A stretch of DNA of 64,000 nucleotides from Morinoia aosen (GCA_030386875.1 CM059557.1:61954514-62018513), one strand, 5' to 3'; counted from the first letter of the stretch, positions 21,972 through 34,977 are shown. Program-made: numbers and translations. The notes: generated by a model from the letters alone, not told the origin.

Positions 21972-24900
21972 ATTCCAGATCAGAAGCAAAGCAAGAAATA
22001 GAACTGTTCGGAGAAGTATTTACAAGGACAAGATTACTATCAAACATGCAGAGAGCTTTATTCACATGCTCTTCGGTTTGATTTCGATATTTATTTGCTG
22101 GTGGGAAAATTTTTGCAAATGATAAACGTAAGAATAATATCGCATTTCCCCAAAAAATAAAAATTCTTAAATTCAATTGCAGATAGAATTTGCAATAAGA
22201 AAAATAATTTCCTAGGTTTTAACAAAATTAAATTATGTACTCAATAACGAAAATGCTATCGGAAGCCAATTTCTTCATCCACTACAGCTTATAAATGAGT
22301 CAATTTGCCTTTGGCTTGAAGAAAAATGCATCTACAGACACTGAAGGACCAAAGACTTAGTAGACATTTCATTAACTCTGTCAAAATGATGTTTCATAAT
22401 CATCAATGTCCCTAATATTAATGAAATTTTGCGAAAGTTGTTTGACAATAAGAAACTGTTTGTTCATATAGGTCTCAATATATGAATTAGCAGCGATTAA
22501 AGAGAGTGGAAAGTTTTTTTTAAATAAATATTGAATGAAATTGACGATATCAGTTCAAAAACTATGATTCTCGATGACGTTACGTTCTACATTACATGAA
22601 TGAATTTTAGCACTGAGAGAAGTTAATTTGATCATCAGTAAAAATATTTTTGTAATTGGAAATATTTGACTACACAATGTAAGAACTATTTGAATAATAA
22701 TGGACAGAAAACAAAATTGTGTACTGAATAGTACAGCAGCATTATTTGACCTAACAAATATTTTTTTTGTTAAATTTTCAGCGCAATTCGAAAATGTATT
22801 CTCGAGCATTACATGGAAAATTAAAAGTCAACAAGTATTATCAGCATTGGTGCACACTTCTTTAGGGTAAGGATGGGAAAATGTTTTTCAATCATGGCTA
22901 AATATTGACTACATCAATTTTATTTGTACAAGTAAAAATTGAGGCCGATTCGCCCTCAGTTCAAACTTCAAAACTACATTAGAAAGTGTTTGGCCTGTAA
23001 AACATTACGAGGACAAATACCGGAAGCTCAGCAATGATCTTGTCCACTGTTTGGAAAAACCTTAATCGGCGAACAACACTGGTAAAAATACTGGCCTTCA
23101 CCATGCGGCCTGTGCCGACATTCGGAGCATCATTCACGTGGCTGGCAGCACTGGCGTTGAGCAGCAACAGCTTAAAAACGACCTCTTCATTAGAATATCC
23201 TGTTTTTTTTGCTGATTTACGTAACTCCTCGGCAGCTCGGTCGCAATCTTAAATGACGCGGTGACTTGCCCTCACTCGGCAGTCTCTGTGCTATGTTGAC
23301 CTTTCTGAGCTTATCTGCCCAAATTATTAACTGACCAGTAGTTTCAGTCTACTCCGGTAAGAACCTTCCAGCTTTTGAATAATTCACTTGTTAGATTTCG
23401 TCACTCTCGGTCCGTGAAAAAAATTGTAACTTAAAAATATTTGACTTTCAAAAATTGTTCTAGAAACCTATAAAAAATTGTGGCATAACTAAATTATATG
23501 CAAGAAAAATGAAAATAATGAATAATGAGTTTAAATTTTGCTGAGAGACCTTGTAATTTAAACCATAAACTCTGAAAAAGGAGTAAATTCATGACAATTA
23601 TTCTGCACCAATTGATAGCCCTTGTTACATATTTAGTACAATCTGGAAAGATTTGCAAGTGGATGAGTCAAAATCAACATCAAGTAACTCAAAAAGATGA
23701 TGAGGCATGAATATGTGTAACCCATTTTATTTTCATCTTCGAACAACATTTAAAGCTTTTCCTTTTATAATCAATAATTAGGAGAATCGCTAGAGAAACC
23801 TTAAGTTCTTATCCAAATTAATAAATTGACACCGCACTTTTCCCCCTTCCTCTTTCAGGTTTTTGAAACCTAAAAAATAAGGTTGATATTCTCACGACTG
23901 TACACATTCATATAAATATTTTGTTGAAGTTACAATTATCAGCTTCTCGTAGTAATTTAAGAATCAGTTTACCTAATCTAAACCAAATATCGATATCAGG
24001 TTTAATTGAATGCAGTTCCAGTAACTGATAAGCTAATCAGACTGAAAGGGTATATATTTGAAATTTAACGCTAAAAAAATCAGGTACACTACTTTCGTAA
24101 ATGAGAGAGAAGAAACACTAGTGGAAGCCCCATTTAGCTTTTTTTTCGGCATGGTATACGTTAGTACGCCTTTAGCAAACATGCGTGCTGCACAGAGGCA
24201 GGGGGTCCACAGAAACGAAATTGTGCGCAGTGGAAGGCTCGTGCAGCTCATACAAGAGCACAAAACGTAAAAACACTTCTACAGCGCGCATCTTGGTGCA
24301 GGCAGATTGGGACAAGAAAGAATGGGAGAGTTAAGGTTCTACGAATGTCTTTCAGTGAAAAAAACACTGTCACCCTGAATCGACGTAGATCGGTTAAAAA
24401 ATGTGAAAACATTGAATTTTTCAAGCAGTCACAAGTTGCAAGTCCAGGAATAAAAATTTGAATATATGATGAAATGAATGATTAGAATTACTCAATAATT
24501 TTCAGTTACAATTCTTCGTTGCTAAATTCACTTAGCTGACATTTTGGAATTTCATTGACGTCACTTCTTTAGCTATCCCTTTGTGTGAGGAGTGCGTGCT
24601 AGATTCATCTAGGACATCGGAGTAAAAGCTGAGTGAAATTTGTAAATAGTCTGAAAATTCATAAACCTCAACCGATTTCTATTCAGCCTCGGAAGGTTTT
24701 CAAAGGCTTTTTTCCAGTCAATTGATTGACCATTGATTATATCCCTGAAATTTTCAGCCTCCCTCAACCAATGCACTATTTTGTGGATGGTTCTCTCATT
24801 AATTTTTAGCTGCCTGACGAGATGCGATTTGCGCTGGCAAGCACAGAAGGCAATAATTATTCCCCATCATCTTGGGTACACAGTGAAAACAGGACTTTTG

Positions 24901-26289
24901 CAGACCCAGACAGGTAGCTAATATGTAAATAAACTTTGGCAGAAATCCCAACAAATTAATATTGTTTTAGTTCACTTTGGGATTTTTCAAAAAATTTGTA
25001 CCAGAAACCCTAGAAGTCCTTAATAGAAGTTTCAAACATAGTCAACTACGGCGGAAATTGTAACCGATTTTGATTTATCGAATGCCTAAGAAATTAGTGA
25101 AAAAAGAACTGCTTTTAGATATCGTTAAAAAATCGTTATTTTTTATCGTTGTTTATGGTTCTTTTTTTTTTAATTTCCTAAGTGTGGCTCAGTTTCTCAT
25201 AGAAAATTTCAAATCATTCCATTTTTTTATTTATGTTTATCATCAACAATCCAACTAAGAGTTGGTAAAACTTTCATTCGAAGCGTTATCGACTTACGTT
25301 TGGTAACTAGTGGTTGGTACGCATATATATAATTAATAAAGCAACAGCAACTCACGGCCCTGCGTTCGGGGAAAATGGCGGAAAGTTCATTGAAGGTACG
25401 CTCAAAGATGACGTTGTGTTTCAAACGAGAAACTTTTCGCAGTTGATCGAGGCATTCATCACACAGAATGATGAAGGGCTTCAAAATTCCTTTAACGATA
25501 TCTGAGTCTCCCGAGGGGCGCTTTTCAGACGTCAAAACTCTTATTCTGTCATTCAGTAATCTGTTATTTTGTAAACTCAGAACTCTCTTATTTTTTGTTC
25601 CGAAAGCTTCATGGTGAAAACAAATCAGAGTATGGAACGATTTTTTTCTCCTTGACGTTAGGAAATAGAAAAACATTTCAAAACAACAAAACAAAACAAC
25701 GCATACTCTCAGACGTCAAACTGGACACTACAGTAGTAGTCATAACCAGTTTAGAAGGTTTTAGAGCTTGAAAATGCAGCCACCTGAAAATAGAAATCAT
25801 TATTAACCATCAGCAAACTCTTTCGTCACTTCTCTTTACTCAGCAATCCGAGAAATTATTTCGATTTGATCAGGTGCTGAATTCGCATAACATAATGTAC
25901 TCCAGTTCGGCTGTCAAAACCAAGAGGTACAAACTTTAACCGAAAGCTGTCATCCGCGAAGTACACACTTTTCCCGAATATAAATCGCTTTAAAATTTCA
26001 AAGTTCTCGAGATTCTGAGGATTGGAGTTTTAACTCGTGGTTCCAGTTTTAATTTTTCGTGCCTCTAAAATTAAAATTTGAAATTAAGTACTACCCTTAA
26101 ATTTAGCACCACTCAAATATTTAGCGTATTTACATATTATTTCACGCTGCGATTTGATGATGGAACCATGAATCATTTTTTAAATGAAATATCAACACAT
26201 TGGCATTTGACTAACAGAACACCCAGCGGCAATGCTAAGGGCACCAGAGGTTGCACCACGGGCGCTTTCGCCACCGATATTGTTTTCCC
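21972..26289. other. AT-rich region, mostly without recognisable genes
   Basis: No known family. A GC-richer patch at about 23030-23250 has overlapping short frames on both strands. A minus frame at 25227-25694 (155 codons, no ATG at its 5' end) has a CDECLDQLRKV segment that recalls zinc-finger linker sequences but cannot be assigned. No repeats with clear boundaries. Confidence 0.35.
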
Positions 26290-26299
26290 CGAACGCTGA

Positions 26300-27151
26300 T
26301 TGTTTACAAACATATATGGAAGCTTCAACAAGAGTTGGAGAGGATATAGTCGGCCCAAGGAATTAAAAGATGCAGTTGAAGACGACATACAGCTATATTT
26401 TCGTGACATGCCTCCTACGAGCATTAAAGCTGCAGCAAGTAAATTAGAATACCAAACAAAATCTTCCTGGAGTACGTTCTCAATTTCAACAATGTACAAC
26501 TTAACCATTCTTAGAAAGTTCAGAATCTGCTCCCGGCCAACCACTACATCCCTGTGTACAGCTTGCCTGTTTGTACCTAAGGCATAAACAGGACGATGAA
26601 ACTGTCTTAAATCATGTTCTTTTAACCGAGAAAGCTACTTTTACTCGCAATAAAAAGTTAATGCACACAACTCCCACTACTGACGAGAAGATAATCCTCA
26701 TAAAGTGAATCGATTAAACTATTGTATCAACATCGGTCATGAGTCACTGTGTCGGCTGGTATTGTCAGTTGCTTTCTTTTTGTGCAATATCTGCTGCTTC
26801 TGTAATTGGAATAGTTCATTGAACGTTTCTAAAGGGCGTGTAACCTGAAATGCTCGAGGCTGGGCCGCTAGGTATTTACTGTCGAATGTGGTTTCAACAC
26901 ACTGGAGCTCCCCCCCAAGTCCGACAACAATGCTCTGCTCAGCAATATCTCAACGACGCCTATCCGGATTGATGGATATAGGGCTTGAAGTGGCATGGCC
27001 TCCGAAATCTCCACACAAGGCCCCTTTAGATTTCATTTTCAAGGGACACATGAAATGGTTGATTTACAACTTCAACTCTACTCGGAAGAGATTGCAGGCC
27101 TATATTGACACAGTGCGAGGATATGTTATTGGGAAGAGGAAGTTATTGTAA
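26300..27151 (+). pseudogene. Decayed Tc1/mariner-superfamily transposase
   Basis: Two conserved parts lie in order. At 26300-26480 an HTH-like stretch (SRPKELKDAVEDDIQLYF then SIKAAASKLEYQTKSS) resembles the second helix-turn-helix and GRP linker. At 26895-27060 is the end of the DDE domain: TGAPPQ in one frame, then AYPD-WI, then after a frameshift EVAWPPKSPHKAPLDFIF, corresponding to WPPRSPDLTPLDFFLWG in the family. Frameshifts and stops make it a pseudogene. No terminal repeats were located. Confidence 0.65.
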
Positions 27152-27576
27152 AGCTCGTTTAATAGACATCTGTTTGTCTGATGTTCGTTTCTTTTTTCTT
27201 CAAGGCAATTCTCAGAACCGGACTTGTCCTAAACTGGGCATGAAGTTCAAACTTTAAACTAGAGTCTCTTGAAATTTAATGAGTTTTGAAATATTTAGAA
27301 TTCAGAAAAAGTGTTTATTTCATGTGTCCCCGCCTATTTTCAAAGTTTAAACCGTTCGCTTCGTAACACCCTGCATACTCTGAATAACCATCAGAGTATG
27401 CAATTTTCACTGTTCCCTTTACCAAGTTTTACTGATTGTTTCAGAATTGTCGATGTGTAAAGGCTGGTCCCGTATTTGTGCTGTCACCTAAAACTGCACG
27501 TTCCTTTGCTTGTTTAAATGTAAATATAAACTCGGTAAGCGAGCGAATAAAAACAGTACAATAAATAAAATAAACT

Positions 27577-27640
27577 AAGCAGTGCAATAACTAAATAAGT
27601 GCAATAACTAAAGAGTGCAATAACTAAAGAGTGCAATAAT
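27577..27640 (+). repeat. Tandem AGTGCAATAACTAA repeat in LINE leader
   Basis: Four tandem units of about 15 bp (AGTGCAATAACTAAA/T) abut the ORF1 start codon at 27639. The last unit provides the AATAATG start context. Tandem 5' leader units are known in LINEs as promoter modules; that role here is inference. Confidence 0.7.
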
Positions 27641-28730
27641 GACCGTGAGTGCCGTGTGCCGGCTGGTCCCTGTGGGGGTGACGTGTGGCTGTGGGGACGC
27701 TGTGAGTGGCGTGGGGCTGAAGTGTGGCGAGTGCGGCGGCTTCACCCACCTGGACTGCTCTGACCTCCCAGCCTACCACCTGCTGCGCCTGGAGCTCACG
27801 AGGACATCCTTTGTCTGCCAGACCTGCGTGACGCCGGTGGTTCGTAAGACTTTTAAGGAGAAGTACGACGAGACGGCGGATAGACTGCAGGCTGACTTAG
27901 CCGCGCGGGCGGGGCAGGCCGGTCGCCCAACAGCGGTGGCTGCAGCTGTGCAGTCTACGCCCCCAGCTGGTGATGTGGGGGTGGATCCCAGTGATCCTGG
28001 CGACCCTGCAGAGGAGAGTGTGCGTACGGAGGCGCGGACAGACCCTGAAGAGGTGTCGGTTAGTGGTCCTGCGGAGGTACGTGCGCAGAGAGAGGTGTGT
28101 AAGCACTTCCTCAACAAAAAATGTAAGCACGGTCGAGGGGGTGAGAAGTGCCGCTTCGCCCACCCGAAACTCTGCTAGTTTCCCACCCGAAGTTTCTAAA
28201 ATTTGGTGGCAAAATGAGAGGGGGCTGCAAAAAGGGAGAGAACTGTAGATTCTACCACCCGGCTATGTGCCGTAAAGCTGAAGGCGGGGAGGAGTGTACC
28301 CGCAAAATATGCAAGTTCCTACATCCCTCCAGCCTGAGTGCTGAGGCTCTCTCAATCGGAGCAGGAGCCCGGAAGGCGTCCCCCTTGCCTACAAATAGAG
28401 AACGGCGACGCGAGGAGCAGCCGGCTTTGAGGCGCATCGCGTCTGCTCCTGATGAGGTAGATGCCAACCTTGACCCGCCGGAACCAGCTGGCGCAGTTGG
28501 TAACCGCAGCCGCGGTACCAGTGACGAGGAAGCAATGAACTTCTCGGCTTTTTTAGGGTTACGCCGGCAGGTGAGCGCCATAGAAGAGCAGTTGTCCCGG
28601 TTACTGAGCTGGAGGATAGAGCGACCTCCGCAGGCGACACGGCCCGGCCCGCAGCTTGCAGCTGTCAGGTCCACTGGTAGCGGGGGTGGACAACGCTGTG
28701 TTCTTGTTCTTGAATATTCAAGGTCTGAGG
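27639..28730 (+). pseudogene. LINE ORF1 protein with PHD-like and CCCH zinc fingers (frameshifted)
   Basis: Starts at ATG 27639. Residues 17-65 form a PHD-type finger (CGCGDAV...LKCGECGG then FTHLDC and VCQTC). Near residue 150 is a CCCH finger (CKHFLNKKC...CRFAH). A stop at 28176-28178 ends this frame. The protein continues in another frame from about 28170 with two more CCCH fingers (CKKGENCRFYH and CTRKICKFLH). The rest, to about 28730, is a polar tail with a short helical stretch (RQVSAIEEQLSRLL). It probably binds element RNA or nucleic acid. One frameshift near 28175 breaks it. Its end overlaps ORF2, which starts in another frame. Confidence 0.7.
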
Positions 28731-31664
28731 CCCTACAGGCAGAAGCGCAAGGTGGAAATGTTGAGGGAAAGGGCCTTGGCTGTTGGTGCGGGGCTGGTGG
28801 CCCTTGTTGAGACCCACCTTAACGAAGAAATCCTGGACGCTGAAGTTAAAATGGAGGGCTTCTGCCTGTTCAGAGCTGATCGAACGGCTGGAATAAAGAA
28901 GGGGGGAGTTGCATGCTATGTAAGGAACGACATATCTCGACATGCTACAGTCCTCTCTGCTGGCACAAACTCGGTGGTGGAGCACCTGGTCTTGTGGTTT
29001 GCCGGCCTGGGCTTGGCGGTGGTGATTGTTTACCGCCCTCCAACTTGTCAACAGGCTAACTTTGAGCAGGCAATTAGCCTCATATCCTCGGCGCTCGAAT
29101 CTCTGCCAGCTCCATTCCCCAGAATTGCTGTTATGGGAGACTTCAACTTTCCAACCATGTGCTGGGAGTCGGGTCATGCCTATGGGGGAACGAGAGAGTC
29201 AAGAGTGCAGAGCGAGTACCTCTGGAACTTTATGGAAAGCTTAGCCCTGGAGCAATACGTCCGCCTCCCAACTCGACTAGACAACGTCCTAGACCTGTTT
29301 TTAACAAACGACGACGAGTTGGTCAGACGGGTTGAGGTTGAGGAGACTATTATGTCCGACCACAGATGTATCCTCATATTTGGTGACCTTGGCCTGGAGC
29401 GGCAGAGTCTGGGACCGAGGAGCGTCGGGAGGGTCGCTTGACTCTCTCAATTTTATGAGTGATCGCGTAGACTGGACTGGCCTATCGGGAGCGCTGGGTG
29501 ACACTGACTGGGATGCACGTTTGGCTGGACGTACCCCCAACGAGATGTACGACGAGATCCTCGCTGTCTTGTCCGAGGTCTGTCCAAGATATGCCCCAAC
29601 ACGGAAGATTGGGGGGATAAACCCAATACCTAGGGACCGGAAGGCACTAATGAGAAAGCGCTCAAAGCTGCTTAAAAAAGTTGGGACGTTGGCGCGCTCG
29701 GGGACCGCCAGGGATGGCATCCTTGTTAGAGTAGCTGAGATCGAGAGGCAGCTCGAAGCGTCACATGATGAAGAGGAAAGATCCTGTGAAGATAGAGCCA
29801 TCGCCGCTATAAAAAATAACCCTAAATACTTCTACTCGTACGCCAGGAGGAAACTTCGCACAAAGTCGGTTGTGGGACCGTTTGAGTCGACGCACGGAAT
29901 GTGTGCACCCCTGAAGAGAAATGCGCTGTGATGCGCGCACAGTATGAGGCGGTATTTAGTCGGCCCAAGTTTGGGGAAGACGCTGGCGGCTGGGGCCCGA
30001 ATGAGTGGCCGAGTACCACACCGATAAACCTGGTGGACTTTGAATTCGGTGAGCGAGACGTTGAGGAAAACATTGGCGAGCTCTCACCCTCGTCGGCGCC
30101 GGGTCCAGACAGTGTTCCGGCTGTCTTCCGATGCAACTGTAGAGTTGCCATCAGCAGGCCTTTGTTCCTGCTCTGGAGGGCATCACTGAGTGCGGGGGTC
30201 CATACCTACCAAACTCAGGCTGGGAATTATTACCCCCACATATAAAAGGGCGAGAAACACCTACCCCGGAATTATAGGCCGATCACACTGACCTCCCACA
30301 TTATAAAGATCTTTGAGAAAATAGTAGTGAAAAGGCTGGTGGGATATATGGAGGATGATGAGTTGTTCAACCCGAGTCAGCACGGGTTTAGAAGAGGGAG
30401 GTCCTGCCTCTCACAGTTGCTTGAGCACCAACGGCACATCACGGAGGCCCTCGGTCGTGGTCATGCAGTGGACGCTGTATACCTAGATTTTGCTAAGGCA
30501 TTCGATAAGGTAGACCATGGGATCTTGCTTAGAAAGTTGAGGGTTGCTGGCGTTGGTGGCGACTTGTGGAATTGGATCAGGTGCTTCCTTACTGGCAGAA
30601 AACAAGTAGTGGCCGTTGACGGATGCCGGTCAGCCGAGTCGCGAGTGATAAGTGGAGTGCCCCAGGGCTCGGTGCTTGGGCCACTTTTTTTCTTGGTCCA
30701 TGTCAGTGATATTGACGTCGGATTACTCCACTCCTGCGCCTCATCATTTGCGGACGATACAAGAGTTTTTAAGGAAGTGGCCAGCAAGCAAGACTGCGAG
30801 GCCCTGCAGCAGCACCTAATCAAAATCAACGAAAGGGCCGAGGTGAGCAACATGTGCTTCAATGAGAGCAAATTCGAGCTCCTTCGTTGCGGTCACCATC
30901 CGGATGAAACCTTCCCCTACACAATTGCTGGTGGGGTGGTTGTAGAAAGGAGGTCATCAATCAGGGATTTGGGCGTGATCGTGGAGGACGGGGGAAGCTT
31001 CACAAAGCACATAGACTCGGTCTCAAAAAAGTGTCGAAGCCAACTCGGATGGATCCTCCGGACGTTTCGTGTCCGGGAAGCAGCGTCCATGATGACCTTG
31101 TATAGAGCGCTGATTTTGCCCCCGGCCGAATACTGCTGCCAGCTGTGGAGTCCGATTGCGACGGGGGGGATCCAGAAAGTGGAGGCAATTCAGAGAACGT
31201 TCACGTCAAAAATCGTCGGAATGCAGCGGTTCAACTACTGGGAGAGGCTCCAGAGGTTATCACTGTTCTCCCTGCAGCGACGACGAGAGCGGTACTTGAT
31301 AACTTACACCTGGAAGATGCTGGAGGGACTGGTACCAAACTTTGTTCACACGAGTCTGGCGTTGAGAATTAGACAGCATCCCCGATTAGGGAGGTTATGT
31401 GTCGTTCCGCCATTCAACAACAGGGCTCTAGCCAGCGTGAGGACGCGCCATGAAAGAACTTTTTCGGTCATTGGCCCAAAACTCTTCAACTGCCTCCCAA
31501 TCGAACTGAGGGAGTCCCGTGGGAAACTGGCTGCCTTCAAATCAAGGTTGGATAGGTTCTTGGCGTCGGTCCCGGATCGACCTCCGACTCCGCATTACTA
31601 CCAGCCTGCGGCGGGCAACAGCCTCCTACAGCAGGTGGCGCAGCTGAGAGTGGAGGAAATGTAG
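28656..31664 (+). pseudogene. LINE ORF2: EEP endonuclease plus reverse transcriptase (frameshifted)
   Basis: 28656-29441 encodes the EEP nuclease: FLNIQGLRP, VALVETHL, VYRPPT, GDFNFPTMCW and SDHRCILIF. A frame change near 29335-29440 leads to the linker domain (to about 29931). A second change follows near 29900 and further breaks near 30200-30250. The RT frame (30327-31664) has NYRPI (just upstream), GFRRGRSCLSQL, YLDFAKAFDKVDH, SGVPQGSVLGPLFF, catalytic SFADDTRVF, and the C-terminal YWERLQRLSLFSLQRRRERY and FSVIGPKLFNCLP blocks of CR1/jockey-type LINEs. The RT part is open, so only the linker region is damaged. Confidence 0.85.
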
Positions 31665-31770
31665 CGGCGAGTCGTCGTTGAGGGCGGTGCATCAGAATGG
31701 CCCGGGCCTGTCGGGCCCGAACTACATCCCAGGAATCCCAGGTATATGGGGTACCTAGGACGCTACTCAA

Positions 31771-32184
31771 ATACAGCTATGATCCTAATGCCATACGGAG
31801 AAATATTTTAAATTGCGTAATTTGAATAATGATTTTCAACACCGTTAAAGAGGTCTTAACGTTATTTCTAACCTGACGTCTTACTTGATTCCAACCTCCC
31901 GGAATCAAATGTCTGAAGGTATTTCCAAAGCGATGAGAATTGGATATTACTTTATCGGTAAATTGCATATTCGAGACCGTTTCTTAACAAGGATTAATTT
32001 ATCCAAATATATATTCGTTTTTGTTTTATAATCATGAAAAATTGAGTAATTACTTTTTCACTTCTCCCGAATCAAAAATTTATCCCTTACTCAGAACCGA
32101 AGAACGCAATAGCATTTACGCCAGAGCCGGTTTCCTTTCAATTAAAAGATATCGGCCATTTCTGCAAGACGGCGCAAGCAACTT
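31771..32184. other. Intergenic; no gene seen
   Basis: AT-rich sequence between the LINE and the nested element complex. Confidence 0.4.
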
Positions 32185-32334
32185 AAGCCCCGTCCAGACC
32201 TTGCGTTAGCATAGTGCTTGATGCCGCTTAGACGAACTGCAGATGGCTCTCCGACCGCTACGGAAGAAGATTTTTCATGCTCACCACGAAGTTGAGCGTA
32301 CCCGATTCATGCCCTATGCGTGACCAGTCAGTAT

Positions 32335-33180
32335 CATGGAGCTAGGATATACTGGAGGGAGCATAGCCGAGTCCAATCGGGTTCAAATTAGCTGCAAAAG
32401 TTGGGAGACTGGGGCATTGGCAAGGCCCCACACGTAAGCCAACCACAGACGCTTGGCTGAAGTTGGCTCCTCCTCGCCTCCTCACCTCCTCTACGACTCG
32501 CCCTTCCATTTAATGGAATTTAGGTTAAGTAAGACGAGACACTTGAAGTTTGTATAATCAGTACACACAGCAGGACACAAGTTTACATCACGAAGGGTAG
32601 TGGTGGAGTGGGCTCCAACCAAGCCCGAGAACCATGAGCTCAGTTCCACAAGAACCATGAGCTCAGTTCTCAACGCAGAGTACTGTCTAAACACATTCTA
32701 ACACAAGAGCACTGCAACATTATCAGTATTATACACATATACATTCAAGGTGCTACAATAAAGGTTTCAACACCATTTTCCAAAGCAAGATTAGTACCGC
32801 TCCACAAATCGAAGGATGAGGTGCGCGTGCAAGTCGCTCTCTAATTTATTATATTCAAGGGCCTGTAATCTTTATAGTTTTCAACTCTAAATGCATCTTT
32901 GCTAGTAATTTTGATATTATTAAGTGTCCTCAAGTGAGGAAACACAATTTATCATCTTCCGGAGTTTTAGAAACCCAAAATAATGATTGACGACTAACTC
33001 AACAGCTGGAAAAGCATTCAGCGAGCGTGTGTGCATCCCAGCGTAGTCAGGAGGTAACTGGCTTCCGTGCTGACGTCACACTTGCGAGACGGCTATTGGT
33101 TACCACAGGCATAGGAGAAATCTCAAAAAATGGTTCTCTTCACAGACGGCTATGCTCCCTCCATATATCCTAGCTCCATG
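32335..33180. mobile_element. Non-autonomous element with CATGGAGCTAGGATAT ends and 8-bp duplication
   Basis: The ends CATGGAGCTAGGATAT...GGAGGGAGCATAGCC are inverted at both termini. The direct repeat GTCAGTAT lies at 32327-32334 and 33181-33188. The interior shares the CCACAGACGCTTGGCTGAAG block and the CCTCAAGTGAGGAAAC block with the composite element at 13771-14932. No ORF. Removing it restores the left arm of the outer foldback, which independently confirms the boundaries. Confidence 0.85.
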
Positions 33181-33416
33181 GTCAGTATGATTGCGGAAGG
33201 CATTGAGGGAGGTTGTAGTGCTCCGCGATCTCTCCGCGCCTATAGTCTCCGCGGCTTCGCACAGCGCATCGTCGTTATTAAGCATCCTTCCCCTCTCATG
33301 TACTACGATAACCATGTATGGATAGCAATTAAGGATCTAAATCATTTTTTAGACTGCTGATAATGATAAATGATAACTGACTGCTAATGCAGTCAGTCAA
33401 GCCAGTCTGGTCAGGA

Positions 33417-33643
33417 GCGGTTCTTTTGCAACGCCACTGCGATGATCACAGGCACTATGGGAACGCAAGGTCTGTACGGGGCTTTAGAGTCAGCACAGGA
33501 CGAGCAAATGACCTCCCGCCTCAGCCGTACGGCGGCACATGCTGCGGCGTGAGTACTGCCACCGTGGTGAACTTGGAGCCTAGTGCAGACCTTGCGTTAC
33601 CATTGTGCCTGTGATCGTCGCAGTGGCGTTGCATAAGAACCGC
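33417..33643. repeat. 227-bp foldback with ~64-bp inverted arms
   Basis: Arms 33417-33480 and 33580-33643 are inverted copies with a few mismatches (GCGGTTCTTTTGCAACGCC; ACGCAAGGTCTGTAC). The inner ends contain the same CAGACCTTGCGTTACCAT motif as the outer foldback ends, so the two are related families. Confidence 0.75.
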
Positions 33644-33670
33644 TGCTTACCCAGTGTTTCCACGAGCAGG

Positions 33671-33772
33671 GTAATTACCCCAGCTTAGGGTAATCAGGGG
33701 TTCCCTAGGGTATGTTTAGGGGCAAATCTAGGGTAATCAAAATATGGGCAAATCTAGGGTAATCAGAGCTCC
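33671..33772. repeat. Subterminal GGGTAATCA repeats of the hAT-like element
   Basis: Five or more copies of (C/T)(A/T)AGGGTAAT(C/T)A lie within 100 bp of the left end. Three more lie at 35643-35695 near the right end. Short subterminal repeats are the known transposase-binding layout of hAT elements. Confidence 0.6.
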
Positions 33773-34723
33773 GTGAAAGAAGCGACCGCCTAATCTACGA
33801 AAAATAGAAAATTGAAAGCCAATATGCAAGCACCCTACTGGTTAACACTTGAACGAAATGTAATGAAGCGGGTCAGAATTTAGTGTTCACAAAACTGCAC
33901 TGCTGCTGTGGTTAGTGTCGCATATTTGAATGTCATCAGGTATCGCTCACGAAAGACGGCGTCAAGATACGAAACCATAATATCTCTTGTCTACTTCGTT
34001 TTGACAAATGATTCTGAGTTGCATTTTGCTAATAAAAACTCGATCGGTGTCAGCAACAGCCAGTCGACGAAAGTCACTGTCCTATTCTGATTGCGCTAGT
34101 GGTTATAAGCTTCAAGAGAATGTTGACAGGTTTGTTTGTTGTATTGTTAAATTCCACAGCTAATATATTTCATCGTAGAAATAATTAATAGGTTCATTCT
34201 TGTGATAGTCATTGAATTAGCAGCAGAGTTGCCTCACAGCGCCGGTATTTTGCCAGCTAATTAGATGGAAGGCGTCCTATTTCTTAGCCATGTTGCACGC
34301 CAAAAAAGCATGCTATTGTAGCGATGCAAACAAAAAAATTTAGACAGGGTTCTTTGACACTTCGAGTTACAAAAGGTGCTAAAAACGAAAGAAAGAAGCT
34401 ATAAAATTAGTTACAAAAATTCATATAAACAAAAGAGTACAGTTATCGACTTGAAACTTGCAATATATGTTTGTATTCTCCCTGTCTTTCTTAGGCGCAC
34501 TAGCACGGACGTAGAATTTGATATAGCTGCGATCATGCCTAGAATTCCGTCCACCAAAATTGAAGCACTAGGGGTTCTACAACTGAGTGTTGAGGAAAGT
34601 TTATGCATATTAATAAAGGCAAGGTAGTTTTTCAAAAACCTCTGAAAATCCTCACCCGCCCTTCAGGAAATGAAGAAATTTGATAACTTTACGATCAACT
34701 TTATGAGTTTATAGTCAATGTGA

Positions 34724-34890
34724 TTGCAACGAAGTGTCTGAGAAGCATATGTGGTGTAACAAGATTGGATAAAATCCGTTATGGAAAGGTATGACGAAGG
34801 TCATGTGTGAGGGAAGCCAGAAAGTCATCAGAGAGAGTGGATCAAAGTGTTAGGTTAGATTGAGCATGTGGAAAGAATGGCTGAAGTGCG
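34724..34890 (+). pseudogene. LINE reverse transcriptase C-terminal fragment
   Basis: The frame gives KCLRSICGVTRLDKIRYGKV, then after stops HVERMAEVREWME. This matches the C-terminal LRS(I/M)CGVTRxDRVRNEE...HVERM block common in arthropod LINE polymerases. Heavily damaged and short. A second fragment of the same block is at 57715. Confidence 0.6.
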
Positions 34891-34977
34891 TGAATGGATG
34901 GAAAATTAAATAAAAAAAAATAATTGTACTAGGGATAGGTACACATATTATTGCATTTCTTGCAGCAAAGCAGACGA

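Larger units (their letters stand above)
27440..31770 (+). mobile_element. CR1/jockey-group non-LTR retrotransposon (LINE)
   Basis: It contains ORF1 with PHD-like and CCCH fingers, then ORF2 with an endonuclease/exonuclease/phosphatase (EEP) domain and a reverse transcriptase. G+C is clearly higher than in the flanks, which makes its limits visible at about 27.6 and 31.75 kb. There are no LTRs. The 5' leader ends in a short tandem repeat. Exact boundaries and target duplication were not resolved. At least five frame breaks mean it is not autonomous as it stands. Confidence 0.85.

Noticed and set aside
23034-23252. GC-richer ORFs on both strands
   Set aside because: No recognisable domain or splice support; left as unassigned in the region note.
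25227-25694. 155-codon minus frame with a CDECLDQL segment
   Set aside because: Resemblance to zinc-finger or LINE ORF1 linkers is too slight, and no ATG opens the frame.
28252-29177. Long minus-strand ORFs across the LINE
   Set aside because: Shadows of the GC-rich LINE frames; no conserved motifs.
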